From the NCBI RefSeq assembly GCF_052072235.1, contig NZ_CM125436.1:862001-926000 (forward strand): DNA of 64,000 nucleotides. Reading direction: 5' to 3'. Under the pieces are notes generated by a model, which had not been told where the DNA came from, made no database searches, and was given only the letters and a program-made list of their open reading frames with translations. Positions 1 to 7,879 of the stretch are shown piece after piece (positions within the stretch are counted from its first letter, which is position 1; each line of letters starts with the position of its first letter). Both the position numbers and the translations under genes were made by a program. Source of the stretch: Brevibacillus_D fluminis_A (lineage in GTDB: Bacteria; Bacillota; Bacilli; Brevibacillales; Brevibacillaceae).

Positions 1-1
1 G

Positions 2-1477
2 GAGGCTCTGCAGGAGACGATTGCCAGCGGTTTTTGGCGGCAGGCACATGAAAACCCGGACGCGTGTGCCATTCGGATCGAGCGAACGATCGTCACCTAT
101 GGTGAACTGCTCGAGAAGAGCAAACGTGTCGCCGCATGGATTCGAGCGCAAAAGCTGGGCGGCCAGCGCATCGGGCTCAAGCTTGAAAACGGTGCACCGT
201 TTTTCGCCTGTTTTTATGGTGCCGTGCTTGCTGGTTCCATCGCGGTCCCGCTGCCAGCCGACTTGCCGAATGATCAGCTTGTGGACTGGCGTCAACATTT
301 GGGCTTATCGGTGGTGCTGGAGGCAGAACCGGGCTGGCACGGGCTGGCGATCCCATGCACCAAGCAAAAAGAACAGCCTGAACTCGATCCAGAGCAGCTC
401 TTTTACATGGCGGTTTCCTCCGGTTCGACAGGCATGCCCAAAGGCATTTTGCGCACCCACCGGTCATGGGTGAAGAGCTTTTACCGGATGAAGGAGGCTT
501 TCGGAACAGGCGGGCAGGACGTGATCTTGCTGCCGGGGCCCCTGCATTATTCCGCCACGTTGATCGCTGCGCTGCAAGTGCTGCATGAAGGCGGCGAGGT
601 CGTGCTGATGACGCGCTTTCACAGCCGTGCGGTGCTCGAACATTTGCAATCCGGCGGAGTGACAGCCTGCTTTATGGTTCCGGCGATGTATGCCAAGCTG
701 TTGGCCATGATCGGGCAAAGCAGCGGGACCGAACCTTTCACGGACGAAAGCATAACGTTCATTTCGGCGGGAGACAAGCTGTCTTTCGAAATCGTGGACA
801 AATGGCTGCAAGCCTTTCCTGGCAGTAACTTGTACGAATATTATGGCGCCGCAGAGATCAGCTTCGTCAGCTATATTCGTCACGGACAGCAGAGCGGCGT
901 GGCTGGCAGCGTCGGGCGGCCGTTTCCCGGCGTGGAGGTGACCATTCGCGACGAGCGGGGGCGACTGCTCGAGACAGGCGAGGTCGGTGAGGTGCATGTG
1001 AAAAGCTCGATGGTCGCGCAAGGCTACGGTCATGCGCAGGCGCCGCCTTTTATCCAACCGACAGCGGGAGGGTACACCGTCGGCGATCTTGGCTACCTCG
1101 ATGAAGCGGGCTGCTTGCATCTGGTCGGGCGAAAGCAGGATGTGATCGTGCGCGGAGCGGTGAACCTTTATCCTGCTGAAATCGAGCGGGTGTTGGCTGC
1201 CGAAGAGTCCATTCGCGAAGCGGCGGTGTTCGGTGTGCCGGATCGGGTGCTGGGTGAACGGATTATCGCTGCGGTTACCCTGGCAAACAGTCCGGATGCT
1301 GACGGTGAGGACCCGGGGCTGGCAGCGTTGCTGCAGCATCGCTTTGCCCGTGCCAGAAGGCCGGATGACTATTGGATCGTGCCGCAGCTGCCGCGCAATG
1401 CAGCGGGGAAAACGGACAAACGGAAGCTGCGGGACTTGTTTTTCGAGCAAAAGGAGGGGCGGACAAATGAGCGATAG
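2..1477 (+). CDS. AMP-dependent acyl-CoA synthetase/ligase (5' end outside window)
   Basis: The frame is open from the first bases of the window, so the N-terminus is missing; 491 residues are visible. The product belongs to the ANL (AMP-binding) superfamily, which adenylates a carboxylic acid with ATP and passes it to CoA or a carrier thiol. The phosphate-binding loop SSGSTGMPKG lies near visible residue 140, the YEYYGAAE motif near 278, the GDLGYLD hinge region near 361, and the C-terminal catalytic lysine in the AAGKTDKRK motif near 469. The stop overlaps the start of the next gene by 11 bp, so the two are translationally coupled and probably act on one substrate. Family assignment is firm. 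The substrate (fatty, aryl or other acid) cannot be read from the sequence. Confidence 0.9.
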   Translation, partial: EALQETIASGFWRQAHENPDACAIRIERTIVTYGELLEKSKRVAAWIRAQKLGGQRIGLKLENGAPFFACFYGAVLAGSIAVPLPADLPNDQLVDWRQHLGLSVVLEAEPGWHGLAIPCTKQKEQPELDPEQLFYMAVSSGSTGMPKGILRTHRSWVKSFYRMKEAFGTGGQDVILLPGPLHYSATLIAALQVLHEGGEVVLMTRFHSRAVLEHLQSGGVTACFMVPAMYAKLLAMIGQSSGTEPFTDESITFISAGDKLSFEIVDKWLQAFPGSNLYEYYGAAEISFVSYIRHGQQSGVAGSVGRPFPGVEVTIRDERGRLLETGEVGEVHVKSSMVAQGYGHAQAPPFIQPTAGGYTVGDLGYLDEAGCLHLVGRKQDVIVRGAVNLYPAEIERVLAAEESIREAAVFGVPDRVLGERIIAAVTLANSPDADGEDPGLAALLQHRFARARRPDDYWIVPQLPRNAAGKTDKRKLRDLFFEQKEGRTNER

Positions 1478-2255
1478 GAGCGTCAAAGCTGCAATCGTTA
1501 CCGGTTCTACGCGAGGAATCGGGCGCGCAATCGCTGCCAGCTTGGCCCAGGCGAACATTGGGGTCGTCGTCAACGGAACGACGGAAGCAGGCGTGAATCG
1601 AACCGTGGCAGAAATCAAGGAATCGGGCGGCTTGGCAGTCGGTGTTACCGGTCGGGTCGAAGAGATGGAGACAGGCAAAAAACTGACCGAAGCGGCGCTC
1701 GACGCGTTCGGGCGCGTCGACTATTTGGTCAACAACGCCGGCATCGTCGCCGACCGGATGAGCCACAAGCTGGACGAGCATGATTGGGACCGCGTCCTTG
1801 CCGTCCATGCGAAAGGAACGTTTGCCTGCACACAGCCGTTTTTGCAAGCCAAAAAAGAGGCGGGCACAGGCGGCGTCATCATCAACATGACCTCGCTGGC
1901 AGGCTTGCATGGCGTCGTCGGCCAGCTGAATTACGCTGCCGCAAAAGGCGCGATTTTGGCGATGACCTACACCCTGGCACAAGAGTGGCAACAAGCAGGC
2001 ATCCGCGTGCACGCCATTTCCCCCGCCGCCCTGACAGACATGACCCGCCCGCATGTGGAAAAAGCGGAAGCCGCAGCACGAGCAAAAGGCGAAGAACTCC
2101 CCGACTACTGGCGCATCGGCCAACCGGAAGACGTCGCCCGCCTCGTGCTCCATCTCATCACCCATCCAACCGAAACCGGAACCGTCTGGGGCGTAAATGG
2201 TAACCAAATCGGCCTATGGTCAAAGCCTGTGTACCAACAAACAACAAGTGAATAA
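1467..2255 (+). CDS. SDR-family NAD(P)-dependent oxidoreductase
   Basis: A 262-residue classical short-chain dehydrogenase/reductase. The cofactor-binding TGSTRGIG motif is at residues 12-19, NNAG near 88, the catalytic serine in NMTSLAG near 143, and the YxxxK pair in NYAAAK near 156-160. The start at 1467 is chosen because AAGGAGGGG sits about 7 bases upstream and because the SDR fold begins a few residues later; the open frame itself runs further upstream inside the ligase gene. It overlaps the ligase by 11 bp and the unit ends in a terminator. It resembles FabG-like ketoreductases, so reduction of a 3-oxoacyl intermediate made from the ligase product is a reasonable inference, but the substrate is unknown. 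Confidence 0.9.
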   Translation: MSDRSVKAAIVTGSTRGIGRAIAASLAQANIGVVVNGTTEAGVNRTVAEIKESGGLAVGVTGRVEEMETGKKLTEAALDAFGRVDYLVNNAGIVADRMSHKLDEHDWDRVLAVHAKGTFACTQPFLQAKKEAGTGGVIINMTSLAGLHGVVGQLNYAAAKGAILAMTYTLAQEWQQAGIRVHAISPAALTDMTRPHVEKAEAAARAKGEELPDYWRIGQPEDVARLVLHLITHPTETGTVWGVNGNQIGLWSKPVYQQTTSE

Positions 2256-2260
2256 CACAA

Positions 2261-2306
2261 AAAAAGCAGTTCCCAATGGCTCACGCCTCATCGGGAACTG
2301 CTTTTT
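2261..2306 (+). terminator. Intrinsic terminator after the ligase-SDR unit
   Basis: AAAAAGCAGTTCCC pairs with GGGAACTGCTTTTT across a 16-base loop, giving a 14-bp stem that begins 5 bases after the SDR stop codon and runs into a T-rich tract. Confidence 0.9.
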
Positions 2307-2396
2307 ATTATAACTACCTGGCACGGCCCACAAAATTTGGCGTAGCCAACCTATTATTTTCTTTTTTTATTTTCTCCACCCCGGCAATGCTTTTGG

Positions 2397-2634
2397 TGCA
2401 GCAAAGGGATTTGCGAAAAAAGAGGGGGCGTAAGCCTTGGTGATGCCAGCAGAGGCGGAGCAGAAAAGCGGAACGGCTTTCGCGCGTCACAGCATCCGTG
2501 AGATACATCCGCCGCGCAGCGTGTGGCATTGGCGCGCGGTTCCGCTTTTTTGCGGAGCCGGACTTGAAGACATCCTCGCAGGCATTGCCACGGCGGCAGC
2601 CACCTCTTTTTTCGCAAATCCCCTCACCTCCACC
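2397..2634. repeat. Structured dispersed repeat, copy 1 (238 bp)
   Basis: This noncoding segment aligns end to end with 15419-15657. Both begin TGCAG and end CCTCCACCA. It is an interrupted palindrome: outer arms at 2406-2424 and 2604-2622 are perfectly complementary over 19 bp. A second stem pairs TGGTGATGCC with GGCATTGCCA, a third pairs AAAAGCGGAAC with GTTCCGCTTTT, and a central hairpin has CCGCGC facing GCGCGG. The loop core around GCGTGTGGCATTGG is almost identical in the two copies. No coding frame is conserved between copies. The nature of the element (MITE-like mobile repeat, REP-like element or transcribed structured RNA) is unknown. Confidence 0.85.
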
Positions 2635-2673
2635 AAACCCAATCCAAACCCAATCCAAACCCAATCCAAACCC
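2634..2673. repeat. 11-bp tandem repeat abutting repeat copy 1
   Basis: The unit AATCCAAACCC occurs three times in a row, preceded by a partial unit and followed by a diverging one. It starts at the last base of the structured repeat. It lies in noncoding DNA about 160 bp upstream of a small gene. Copy 2 of the structured repeat has no such array. Confidence 0.8.
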
Positions 2674-2828
2674 AAAAAGCCTTGCCATCCCCCCACATGA
2701 CACAATTCGGTCACTTTTGTGTAAAAATTTCGCCTTATATCGCCACGTTCCGACTCCGTTTTTAGTGGTAAGATAAACACATCAAGCAGCGATGCGCTTG
2801 AGCTTATGTGAAAGAGGAGTGAAGAACA

Positions 2829-2912
2829 ATGACACTGGAAGGCATGTTTTTCCTGGTTCTCACCATGACATTTGCATTCGTTGGCACGATGACAGCCGCT
2901 CGCAACAACTAG
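2829..2912 (+). CDS. Small single-span membrane peptide (27 residues)
   Basis: A 27-codon gene with a good ribosome binding site (AAAGAGGAG, about 8 bases before ATG) and its own terminator 40 bases downstream. The peptide has a short acidic N-terminus (MTLEG), a hydrophobic stretch of about 16 residues (residues 6-21) able to cross a membrane, and a polar AARNN tail. I do not recognise a family. Its position as an isolated unit between a terminator and the P450 gene, with both translation and termination signals, argues that it is real. A role as a small membrane-protein regulator is only a possibility. Confidence 0.6.
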   Translation: MTLEGMFFLVLTMTFAFVGTMTAARNN

Positions 2913-2951
2913 TCATCAAGCACTTATAACGCGATTTTGTTCCCAAGCAGT

Positions 2952-2986
2952 CAGCCGATCTCGTCGGTTGGCTGTTTTTATTTTTT
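2952..2986 (+). terminator. Terminator of the 27-residue peptide gene
   Basis: CAGCCGATC faces GGTTGGCTG across a 5-base loop (9 bp with wobbles), followed by a T-rich run. Confidence 0.75.
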
Positions 2987-3093
2987 CACGGACGCTCGCC
3001 ATGTTTGCAGTCTGCCTCGCCATGCATAATTCGCTAAGGGGAAAAGGATACTAAAGAAGGAGATCACCCCCAATAAAAAGCGAGGCGAAACCA

Positions 3094-4440
3094 TTGACAA
3101 CACAAATTTCAGGGCCGCGCGGGCTGCCGCTCTCGGGCAATCTGCTGTCCTTCCGCAAGGACCCGCTTTCCTTTTTGACTCGGGCCGCGAGCGAATACGG
3201 CGATGTGGCCCATATCCGCATGGGGCCGAGCCGTCATGCCTATTTGATCAGCAACCCGGAGTATATCAAGGAAATCCTGGTCGTCAAACAGGCCCACTTC
3301 AAAAAAGCGAAAGGGCTGCAGGTCGCCAAGCTGGTTGTAGGCGAAGGCATCCTCACGAACGAGGGCAAGGAACATTTGCGGCAGCGGAGATTGATGCAGC
3401 CGGCGTTCCATCGCGACCGCATCGCCGGTTACGGAGACATCATGGTGGAAGAAGCCGTGAACCATATCGATGCGTGGAAAGACGGGGAAACGTTGGACAT
3501 CCACCATGAAATGATGCGTTTGACCTTGGCGATCATCACGCGCACCATGTTCGGCGCGAATGTCAGCAGCAATGCGGATGAGATCGGTCGTGCCATCGAG
3601 GTAGGGTTGCAGTACATCAGCAAAAAGGCGACCTCTGTGCTCGATATTCCGCTGGAAGTACCGACCAAAGGCAATCGAGAGTTCCAGCAGGCAGCCGAGC
3701 TGCTGGACAAGACGATCTACGCCATCATTGACGCTCGGCGCAAGGAACCCCCGGGGACAGAGCATACCGATCTGCTTGCCATGCTGTTGGCGGCGCGCGA
3801 TGAAGAGGACGGAACCGGCATGTCGGACAAGCAAGTGCGCGATGAGGTTATGACGATTTTCGTGGCGGGCCATGAAACGACAGCCAATACGCTTTCCTGG
3901 ACATGGTATTTGCTGTCGCAGCATCCCGAGATTGAGGCCCGGTTCCATCAGGAGCTTGATGAAGTGCTGGAAGGGCGCGTGCCTGCGGTGGACGACATTC
4001 CGCACTTGCCGTATGTGAATCAAATCGTCCAGGAATCGATGCGCCTGTATCCGGCGGCTTGGATGATCAATCGGGAGGTAGTCGAGGAGGTCGAGATCGG
4101 CGGCTATCATTTCAAGCCGGGCGAGATTCTCATGATGAGCCAGTTCGTCATGCATCGAGATCCACGCTTCTATGACGAGCCCGACCGTTTCAAGCCGGAG
4201 CGCTTTGATGGCGGCGATTTGCTCAAGCGTAACCCGCAGTTCGCCTATTTTCCGTTTGGCGGCGGGCCGCGCATCTGCATCGGCAACAACTTCGCGCTGA
4301 TGGAGTCGGCGCTGCTTCTGGCGACGATCGGCCAACGATTCCGCATCAGCCGGGGCGAAAACGAGCCGGCCGCGATCCCGGAACCGGTCGTGACGTTGCG
4401 TCCGAAAAACGGCATGAAAATGACCATTCATCAACGATAA
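3094..4440 (+). CDS. Cytochrome P450
   Basis: A 448-residue bacterial P450, a haem-thiolate monooxygenase. The oxygen-activating I-helix motif AGHETT is near residues 257-262, the K-helix ExxR motif (ESMR) near 314, and the haem-binding loop FGGGPRICIG near 386-396 with the cysteine ligand at about 394. Length is normal for a stand-alone class I or fatty-acid-type P450; no reductase domain or ferredoxin gene is adjacent, so its electron donor must be encoded elsewhere. The start is TTG, chosen because the N-terminal PRGLPLSGN motif follows directly; a GCGAGGCGA box sits just upstream, with a stronger AAGGAG some 30 bases away. Substrate unknown; similarity to CYP102/CYP120-like fatty-acid hydroxylases is inference. 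Confidence 0.92.
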   Translation: MTTQISGPRGLPLSGNLLSFRKDPLSFLTRAASEYGDVAHIRMGPSRHAYLISNPEYIKEILVVKQAHFKKAKGLQVAKLVVGEGILTNEGKEHLRQRRLMQPAFHRDRIAGYGDIMVEEAVNHIDAWKDGETLDIHHEMMRLTLAIITRTMFGANVSSNADEIGRAIEVGLQYISKKATSVLDIPLEVPTKGNREFQQAAELLDKTIYAIIDARRKEPPGTEHTDLLAMLLAARDEEDGTGMSDKQVRDEVMTIFVAGHETTANTLSWTWYLLSQHPEIEARFHQELDEVLEGRVPAVDDIPHLPYVNQIVQESMRLYPAAWMINREVVEEVEIGGYHFKPGEILMMSQFVMHRDPRFYDEPDRFKPERFDGGDLLKRNPQFAYFPFGGGPRICIGNNFALMESALLLATIGQRFRISRGENEPAAIPEPVVTLRPKNGMKMTIHQR

Positions 4441-4454
4441 TTTTTAGCTATAGC

Positions 4455-4495
4455 AAAAAAAAAGCTTACCAGGCGGCAACGGGCCGCTTGGTAAG
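4455..4495 (-). terminator. Terminator downstream of the histidine kinase gene
   Basis: CTTACCA-GCGGC pairs with GCCGC-TGGTAAG. The poly-A run at 4455-4463 gives a U-tract when read on the minus strand, so it serves the kinase transcript. It may also form an unaided hairpin for the convergent P450 message. Confidence 0.8.
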
Positions 4496-4624
4496 TCTAT
4501 ATGGGGGGTTATTAACAATTGCATTGAAAAGTAGCTTCCTTACTGAATACTATAGCAACGAAAAATAAACTGTGTGTGAAAGGAATATAAACGTTCATAA
4601 AGCTTTTGTCCGAATTTTTCCAAC

Positions 4625-5968
4625 CTACTGATGGATCGGGATCGAAACCGTGAAGCAGCTTCCTCTGCCCAGTTCGCTGGTGACGGTAATCTGCCCTTTG
4701 TGCCGCTCGATGATGCTCTGGCAAATCGTCAGACCCAGGCCGGTTCCGCCGCTGTTGCGGTTCCGCGATTTTTCTGCGCGGTAAAACTTGGTGAAAATTT
4801 TCGGCAGCTCATCTTCGGCAATCCCCTCGCCCTTGTCGATGACCGAAATGACGACCTGGCCATCGCGCTGGTCGCAGGTGAGCAGGATGGAACCGTCCGG
4901 CTTGTTGTAATAGATCGCATTGTTTAACAGATTTTGCAGGACGCGCCTGAGCTTGAATTCGTCGGCCTCGATGTGCAGCTCCGGGGATACGCGAATTTTG
5001 CTGTGAAAATGCAGACCCGCATCGCGCACCTTTGTTTTATATTCCTCGCTAATTTGGCGCATGTAATGATGCAGGCGGAAACGGTTGATCGTGAGCGGCA
5101 GCTCGTTGCTCAGGCGCGAGTAGTCTTGCAGCTCATCGAGCAGCTCATCGAGATCCCCGACTTTTTGCTCGATTTTGCCCATTTGCCTGCGGATGCGTTC
5201 CATATCCGTAATCCGGCCGGACGCGATATAGGAAGCATAGCCTTTGATCGTGGTGAGCGGCGTGCGGAAATCGTGAGCGATCGCTGCGATCAGCTCCTGC
5301 TGCCGGTCCTCGGAAATGCGCAGCTGCTCGACCATGTCGGCGAACGATTGGAGCAAGGCTGCGAATTCGTCATTGGCCTTATACGAGAAGGAGACTTCCC
5401 GTTTCCCCGCCTTGATGTTCTGGGTCAAAACGGACAGCTCATTGACCGGGCGCAAAATCCAGCGGACCAGCATGAAGATGAGCAGCAGACCGACGATGAG
5501 CACGCTGCCGTAAATGTAAATCACCACCATCGTCACGCCCTTGGTGGCGAGAATGTCGGAATCATCGGTGTAAAAACGAATGATGGTGCGGCCTTGCGAG
5601 GTGGAACCGTATTCAAAGTGGTACTCGGACACAACTTTTGTGCTGGAGTTTTTCTTGCGTCTGTAGGCTTCCGATTCATTCGTAAAAATGGTTTTGCCCG
5701 TTCCGTCCTCAACGGTGATCACATACATCATATCATCCGGCAGCTGCTCGGATATTTCCCGGGATTCCACAGGGTCCTTAAAATGATAACTGCGCAACAG
5801 CTGATTCAAACGCACTTTCGCGGCAGCATCCATTTCCTGCTTGAACTGCTCGTGGCGGTCGGTTTTGATTTGCTCGACGATGATATTTTCAAAGATGAAC
5901 TTGTAGCTCAGCAAATTGAGGGCAATGACCGCCAAAAAGGAAAGGAACAGCCGTTTCCCGATGGTCAT
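4625..5968 (-). CDS. Membrane sensor histidine kinase
   Basis: A 447-residue sensor kinase. It has a transmembrane helix at about residues 7-27, an extracellular sensor of about 120 residues, a second helix near 147-170, a HAMP linker, and a HisKA domain with the phospho-accepting histidine at about 232 in AHDFRTPL. An HATPase_c domain follows, with an N-box (LLNNAIYYN), G1 (DKGEGI) and G2 (GGTGLGL). Start at 5968 (MTIGKRL) puts the first helix at the N-terminus; the open frame extends 14 codons further but without a site. It begins 2 bases after the response regulator stop, so the pair is co-transcribed. The signal is unknown; adjacency to a wall hydrolase is suggestive only. Confidence 0.92.
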   Translation of the reverse strand: MTIGKRLFLSFLAVIALNLLSYKFIFENIIVEQIKTDRHEQFKQEMDAAAKVRLNQLLRSYHFKDPVESREISEQLPDDMMYVITVEDGTGKTIFTNESEAYRRKKNSSTKVVSEYHFEYGSTSQGRTIIRFYTDDSDILATKGVTMVVIYIYGSVLIVGLLLIFMLVRWILRPVNELSVLTQNIKAGKREVSFSYKANDEFAALLQSFADMVEQLRISEDRQQELIAAIAHDFRTPLTTIKGYASYIASGRITDMERIRRQMGKIEQKVGDLDELLDELQDYSRLSNELPLTINRFRLHHYMRQISEEYKTKVRDAGLHFHSKIRVSPELHIEADEFKLRRVLQNLLNNAIYYNKPDGSILLTCDQRDGQVVISVIDKGEGIAEDELPKIFTKFYRAEKSRNRNSGGTGLGLTICQSIIERHKGQITVTSELGRGSCFTVSIPIHQ

Positions 5969-5970
5969 CG

Positions 5971-6693
5971 CTACAGGCGCTCCCCGATGAATACATAGCC
6001 GGTACCCCACTGGGTTTTGATAAACGTGCGTTCGACTTCCAGCTTTTCGCGCAGATTTTTGATGTGGACGGTGACGGTATTGAGCGAACCGTACCCATAC
6101 CCCCAGACACGGTCATAGATTTGCTCCCGCGTAAAGACGATGCCAGCGTTTTCCGCCAAAAACAGCAGAAGCTGGAACTCCTTTGTCGACAGCTCTACCT
6201 TCTGCTCGCCGATATACACGGAGTACGTTTCCTTGTGGATTTCCAAGCCTTTAAAGCGCAGGACGGTAATGGCCGGGGATGCTGCCTCTTTTGGCGGCTG
6301 TTCTTCCTGCGTCTGTTTGCGAATCCGCTCGTAGCGGCGCAGGTGCGCACGGATGCGCGCGAGCAGCTCTTCCGCGTCAAATGGCTTCGTGATATAGTCA
6401 TCAGCGCCAATCTCCAGGCCGACGACCTTATCGACCGGCTTTCCTTTTGCGCTGAGGAAAATAATCGGCATGTCTCGCTCACGGCGAATCTGGGCACACA
6501 GCTCGTAACCGCTCATGTGCGGCATCATAATATCGAGAAGGATCAGGTTGGGCTGGGCTTCGGCTTCCAGCTTGGCAAGAGCCTGCTCGCCATTTTCCGC
6601 CCATACGACCTCATAGCCCTCGTTTTCCAAAATATCTTGCAGCAGTTCGAATATTTCCTGGTTATCGTCAACAATCATAATTGTCTCTTTCAT
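5971..6693 (-). CDS. OmpR/PhoB-family response regulator
   Basis: A 240-residue regulator with an N-terminal receiver domain (acidic pair at D9-D10, phospho-acceptor D54 in LLDIMMP, lysine in the TKPF motif) and a C-terminal winged-helix DNA-binding domain ending near EKLEVERTFIKTQWGTGYVF. It is paired with the kinase immediately downstream. ATG at 6693 is preferred because GGGGGTG lies 8 bases upstream; a TTG five codons earlier would overlap this site. Target genes are not evident; the 16-bp palindrome upstream at 6789-6804 could be an autoregulatory operator. Confidence 0.92.
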   Translation of the reverse strand: MKETIMIVDDNQEIFELLQDILENEGYEVVWAENGEQALAKLEAEAQPNLILLDIMMPHMSGYELCAQIRRERDMPIIFLSAKGKPVDKVVGLEIGADDYITKPFDAEELLARIRAHLRRYERIRKQTQEEQPPKEAASPAITVLRFKGLEIHKETYSVYIGEQKVELSTKEFQLLLFLAENAGIVFTREQIYDRVWGYGYGSLNTVTVHIKNLREKLEVERTFIKTQWGTGYVFIGERL

Positions 6694-6788
6694 CAAAGGC
6701 ACCCCCAAAACTGATCAAATCTTTTTTTCTGACATGCGTGTGTACCTATCATAGCATGGTTGTTGCGGATTCTGCACTGATATAGAAG

Positions 6789-6804
6789 GATTTGCTAGCA
6801 AATC
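6789..6804. promoter_or_regulatory. Perfect 16-bp palindrome upstream of the two-component operon
   Basis: GATTTGCTAGCAAATC is perfectly self-complementary with no spacer. It lies about 95 bases before the regulator start codon and upstream of a possible minus-strand -10 (TATGAT). It has the form of a dimer-binding operator. Confidence 0.4.
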
Positions 6805-6830
6805 TTGATAGCTGGTACTAAATGGGGCCA

Positions 6831-6858
6831 AAAAAAGCCAGAGATCGATGTCCCTGAC
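6831..6858 (-). terminator. Terminator of the NlpC/P60 gene
   Basis: On the minus strand GTCAGGGA pairs with TCTCTGGC (two G-U pairs) and is followed by seven T residues, 20 bases after the hydrolase stop codon. Confidence 0.75.
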
Positions 6859-6877
6859 TTCATCAAAAGCATTTCGT

Positions 6878-7402
6878 CTATTTCTTTTTTGGCGTTGGGT
6901 TTGTCTCGAGCGAAGCGGCTTGCACAACTTTTTTGTTATTCGACTCTTCTTTGGCGGCGGTCAGTGCAGGAATTTCTACACGTTTTGCGCCGACAAAGCG
7001 CTTTTTCCAATAAGCTTCATCCAGCTTGGTGTTCATGACGCCGTGGCTGGACTCGGAGTGAACAAATGTGTTGTCACCAATGTAGATGCCTACATGAGAA
7101 ACGCTGCGGCCATTGGTCTGGAAGAATACCAGATCGCCTGGTTGCAGTTCGGACTTGGCAACGCTGGTGCCAATCTCGTACTGGGCAGCTGAGGAATGAG
7201 GCAGATCTACACCTAACGCATCAAAGACGTAGCGTGTAAAACCGGAGCAGTCAAATCCTTTTGGGGTAGTGCCGGAGGCCTTGTAGGGAGTGCCGTACAA
7301 ATCTTTGACAGTATCTGTCAACGGATTGTTTTGGGCGTACGCTGCACCTGCACCTACTACAAGCAGGCCCAAAATCAAAAAGCTACAAAACAACTTACGC
7401 AA
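6878..7402 (-). CDS. Secreted NlpC/P60 cell-wall endopeptidase
   Basis: A 174-residue exported protein: a signal peptide ends at AYA-Q (about residue 23) and a single NlpC/P60 domain follows, with catalytic Cys52 in FDCSGF, His103 in SHVGIY and His115. This family cleaves the D-Glu to diamino-acid bond of stem peptides in peptidoglycan. There is no LysM or SH3 targeting domain, only a lysine-rich tail, so wall binding may be electrostatic. The start is TTG, supported by a GGAGAGGAG site about 8 bases upstream and by the signal peptide beginning there. The leader carries a c-di-AMP riboswitch, so expression should fall when c-di-AMP is high, linking wall lysis to turgor and potassium status. 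Confidence 0.92.
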   Translation of the reverse strand: MRKLFCSFLILGLLVVGAGAAYAQNNPLTDTVKDLYGTPYKASGTTPKGFDCSGFTRYVFDALGVDLPHSSAAQYEIGTSVAKSELQPGDLVFFQTNGRSVSHVGIYIGDNTFVHSESSHGVMNTKLDEAYWKKRFVGAKRVEIPALTAAKEESNNKKVVQAASLETNPTPKKK

Positions 7403-7417
7403 CTGAAGCTGCTCCTC

Positions 7418-7545
7418 TCCTGGAGCCTACGAGGTTAGCTGAAGGGTTCGGTCAGAAAGGTTGCCCTAAGCTGTGAGAAAAGCACAGCTATTCACCCCAA
7501 AAAATTGGTTCCCCCGCTTCCGAGCATGTCGGAATTCGGCTACTA
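7418..7545 (-). promoter_or_regulatory. ydaO/yuaA-type c-di-AMP riboswitch
   Basis: On the minus strand the leader carries the hallmark segments of this class in order: CGGGGGAACC, GGGGTGAAT, a variable hairpin (AGCTGTG/CACAGCT), TTAGGGCAACC, then CCGAACCCTTCAGCTAACCTC followed by GTAGGC. It ends about 15 bases before the TTG start of the NlpC/P60 gene. Riboswitches of this class commonly precede wall hydrolases and osmolyte or potassium transporters and are OFF switches. Confidence 0.9.
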
Positions 7546-7773
7546 TTAGATTTTTTAACACGCATACTATACCCAATTCGGGGAAATCAGACAAATTCCT
7601 CTTTTCTATTTCCTTGTTCACGAATTTGTCACAATATATTGTAAACTTTCCCCGATCGATTGCGTATAAGGGCGATTCTTTTGCACGTTTCAACTAGATT
7701 CGTTTTGCATTCTTACATTAAATAGCAAACAAACCTTGCTGCCCTGCTCGCCAAAAAGCAGGAGGACAGCTCC

Positions 7774-7789
7774 GCCTCAAGGCTGAGGC
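7774..7789. promoter_or_regulatory. Inverted repeat, candidate LiaR operator
   Basis: GCCTCA and TGAGGC flank a 4-base spacer. The centre lies roughly 50 bases upstream of the putative -10 of the Lia-type operon, an activator-like distance. Assignment to LiaR is inference from position. Confidence 0.4.
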
Positions 7790-7832
7790 AAAAACCAATC
7801 GCACGCCCGTTATTCGGAACACGCCGCCCGTC

Positions 7833-7838
7833 TACAAT
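7833..7838 (+). promoter_or_regulatory. -10 element of the Lia-type operon promoter
   Basis: TACAAT lies 42 bases before the first gene of the operon. No good -35 hexamer is present at 17 bases (best is TTATTC-like), as expected for a promoter that depends on a response regulator. Confidence 0.45.
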
Positions 7839-7879
7839 AAACACATAAGCAACACACCACAATCATGGAGGGATGGATC

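Noticed and set aside
2314..2780. Several overlapping open frames across the first structured repeat
   Set aside because: The frames are not shared with the second repeat copy, shift at indels between copies, and lack start signals; the DNA is conserved as structure rather than as protein.
3109..4434. A 441-codon open frame antisense to the P450 gene
   Set aside because: The plus-strand P450 has all family motifs; the antisense product has none and lacks a start signal.
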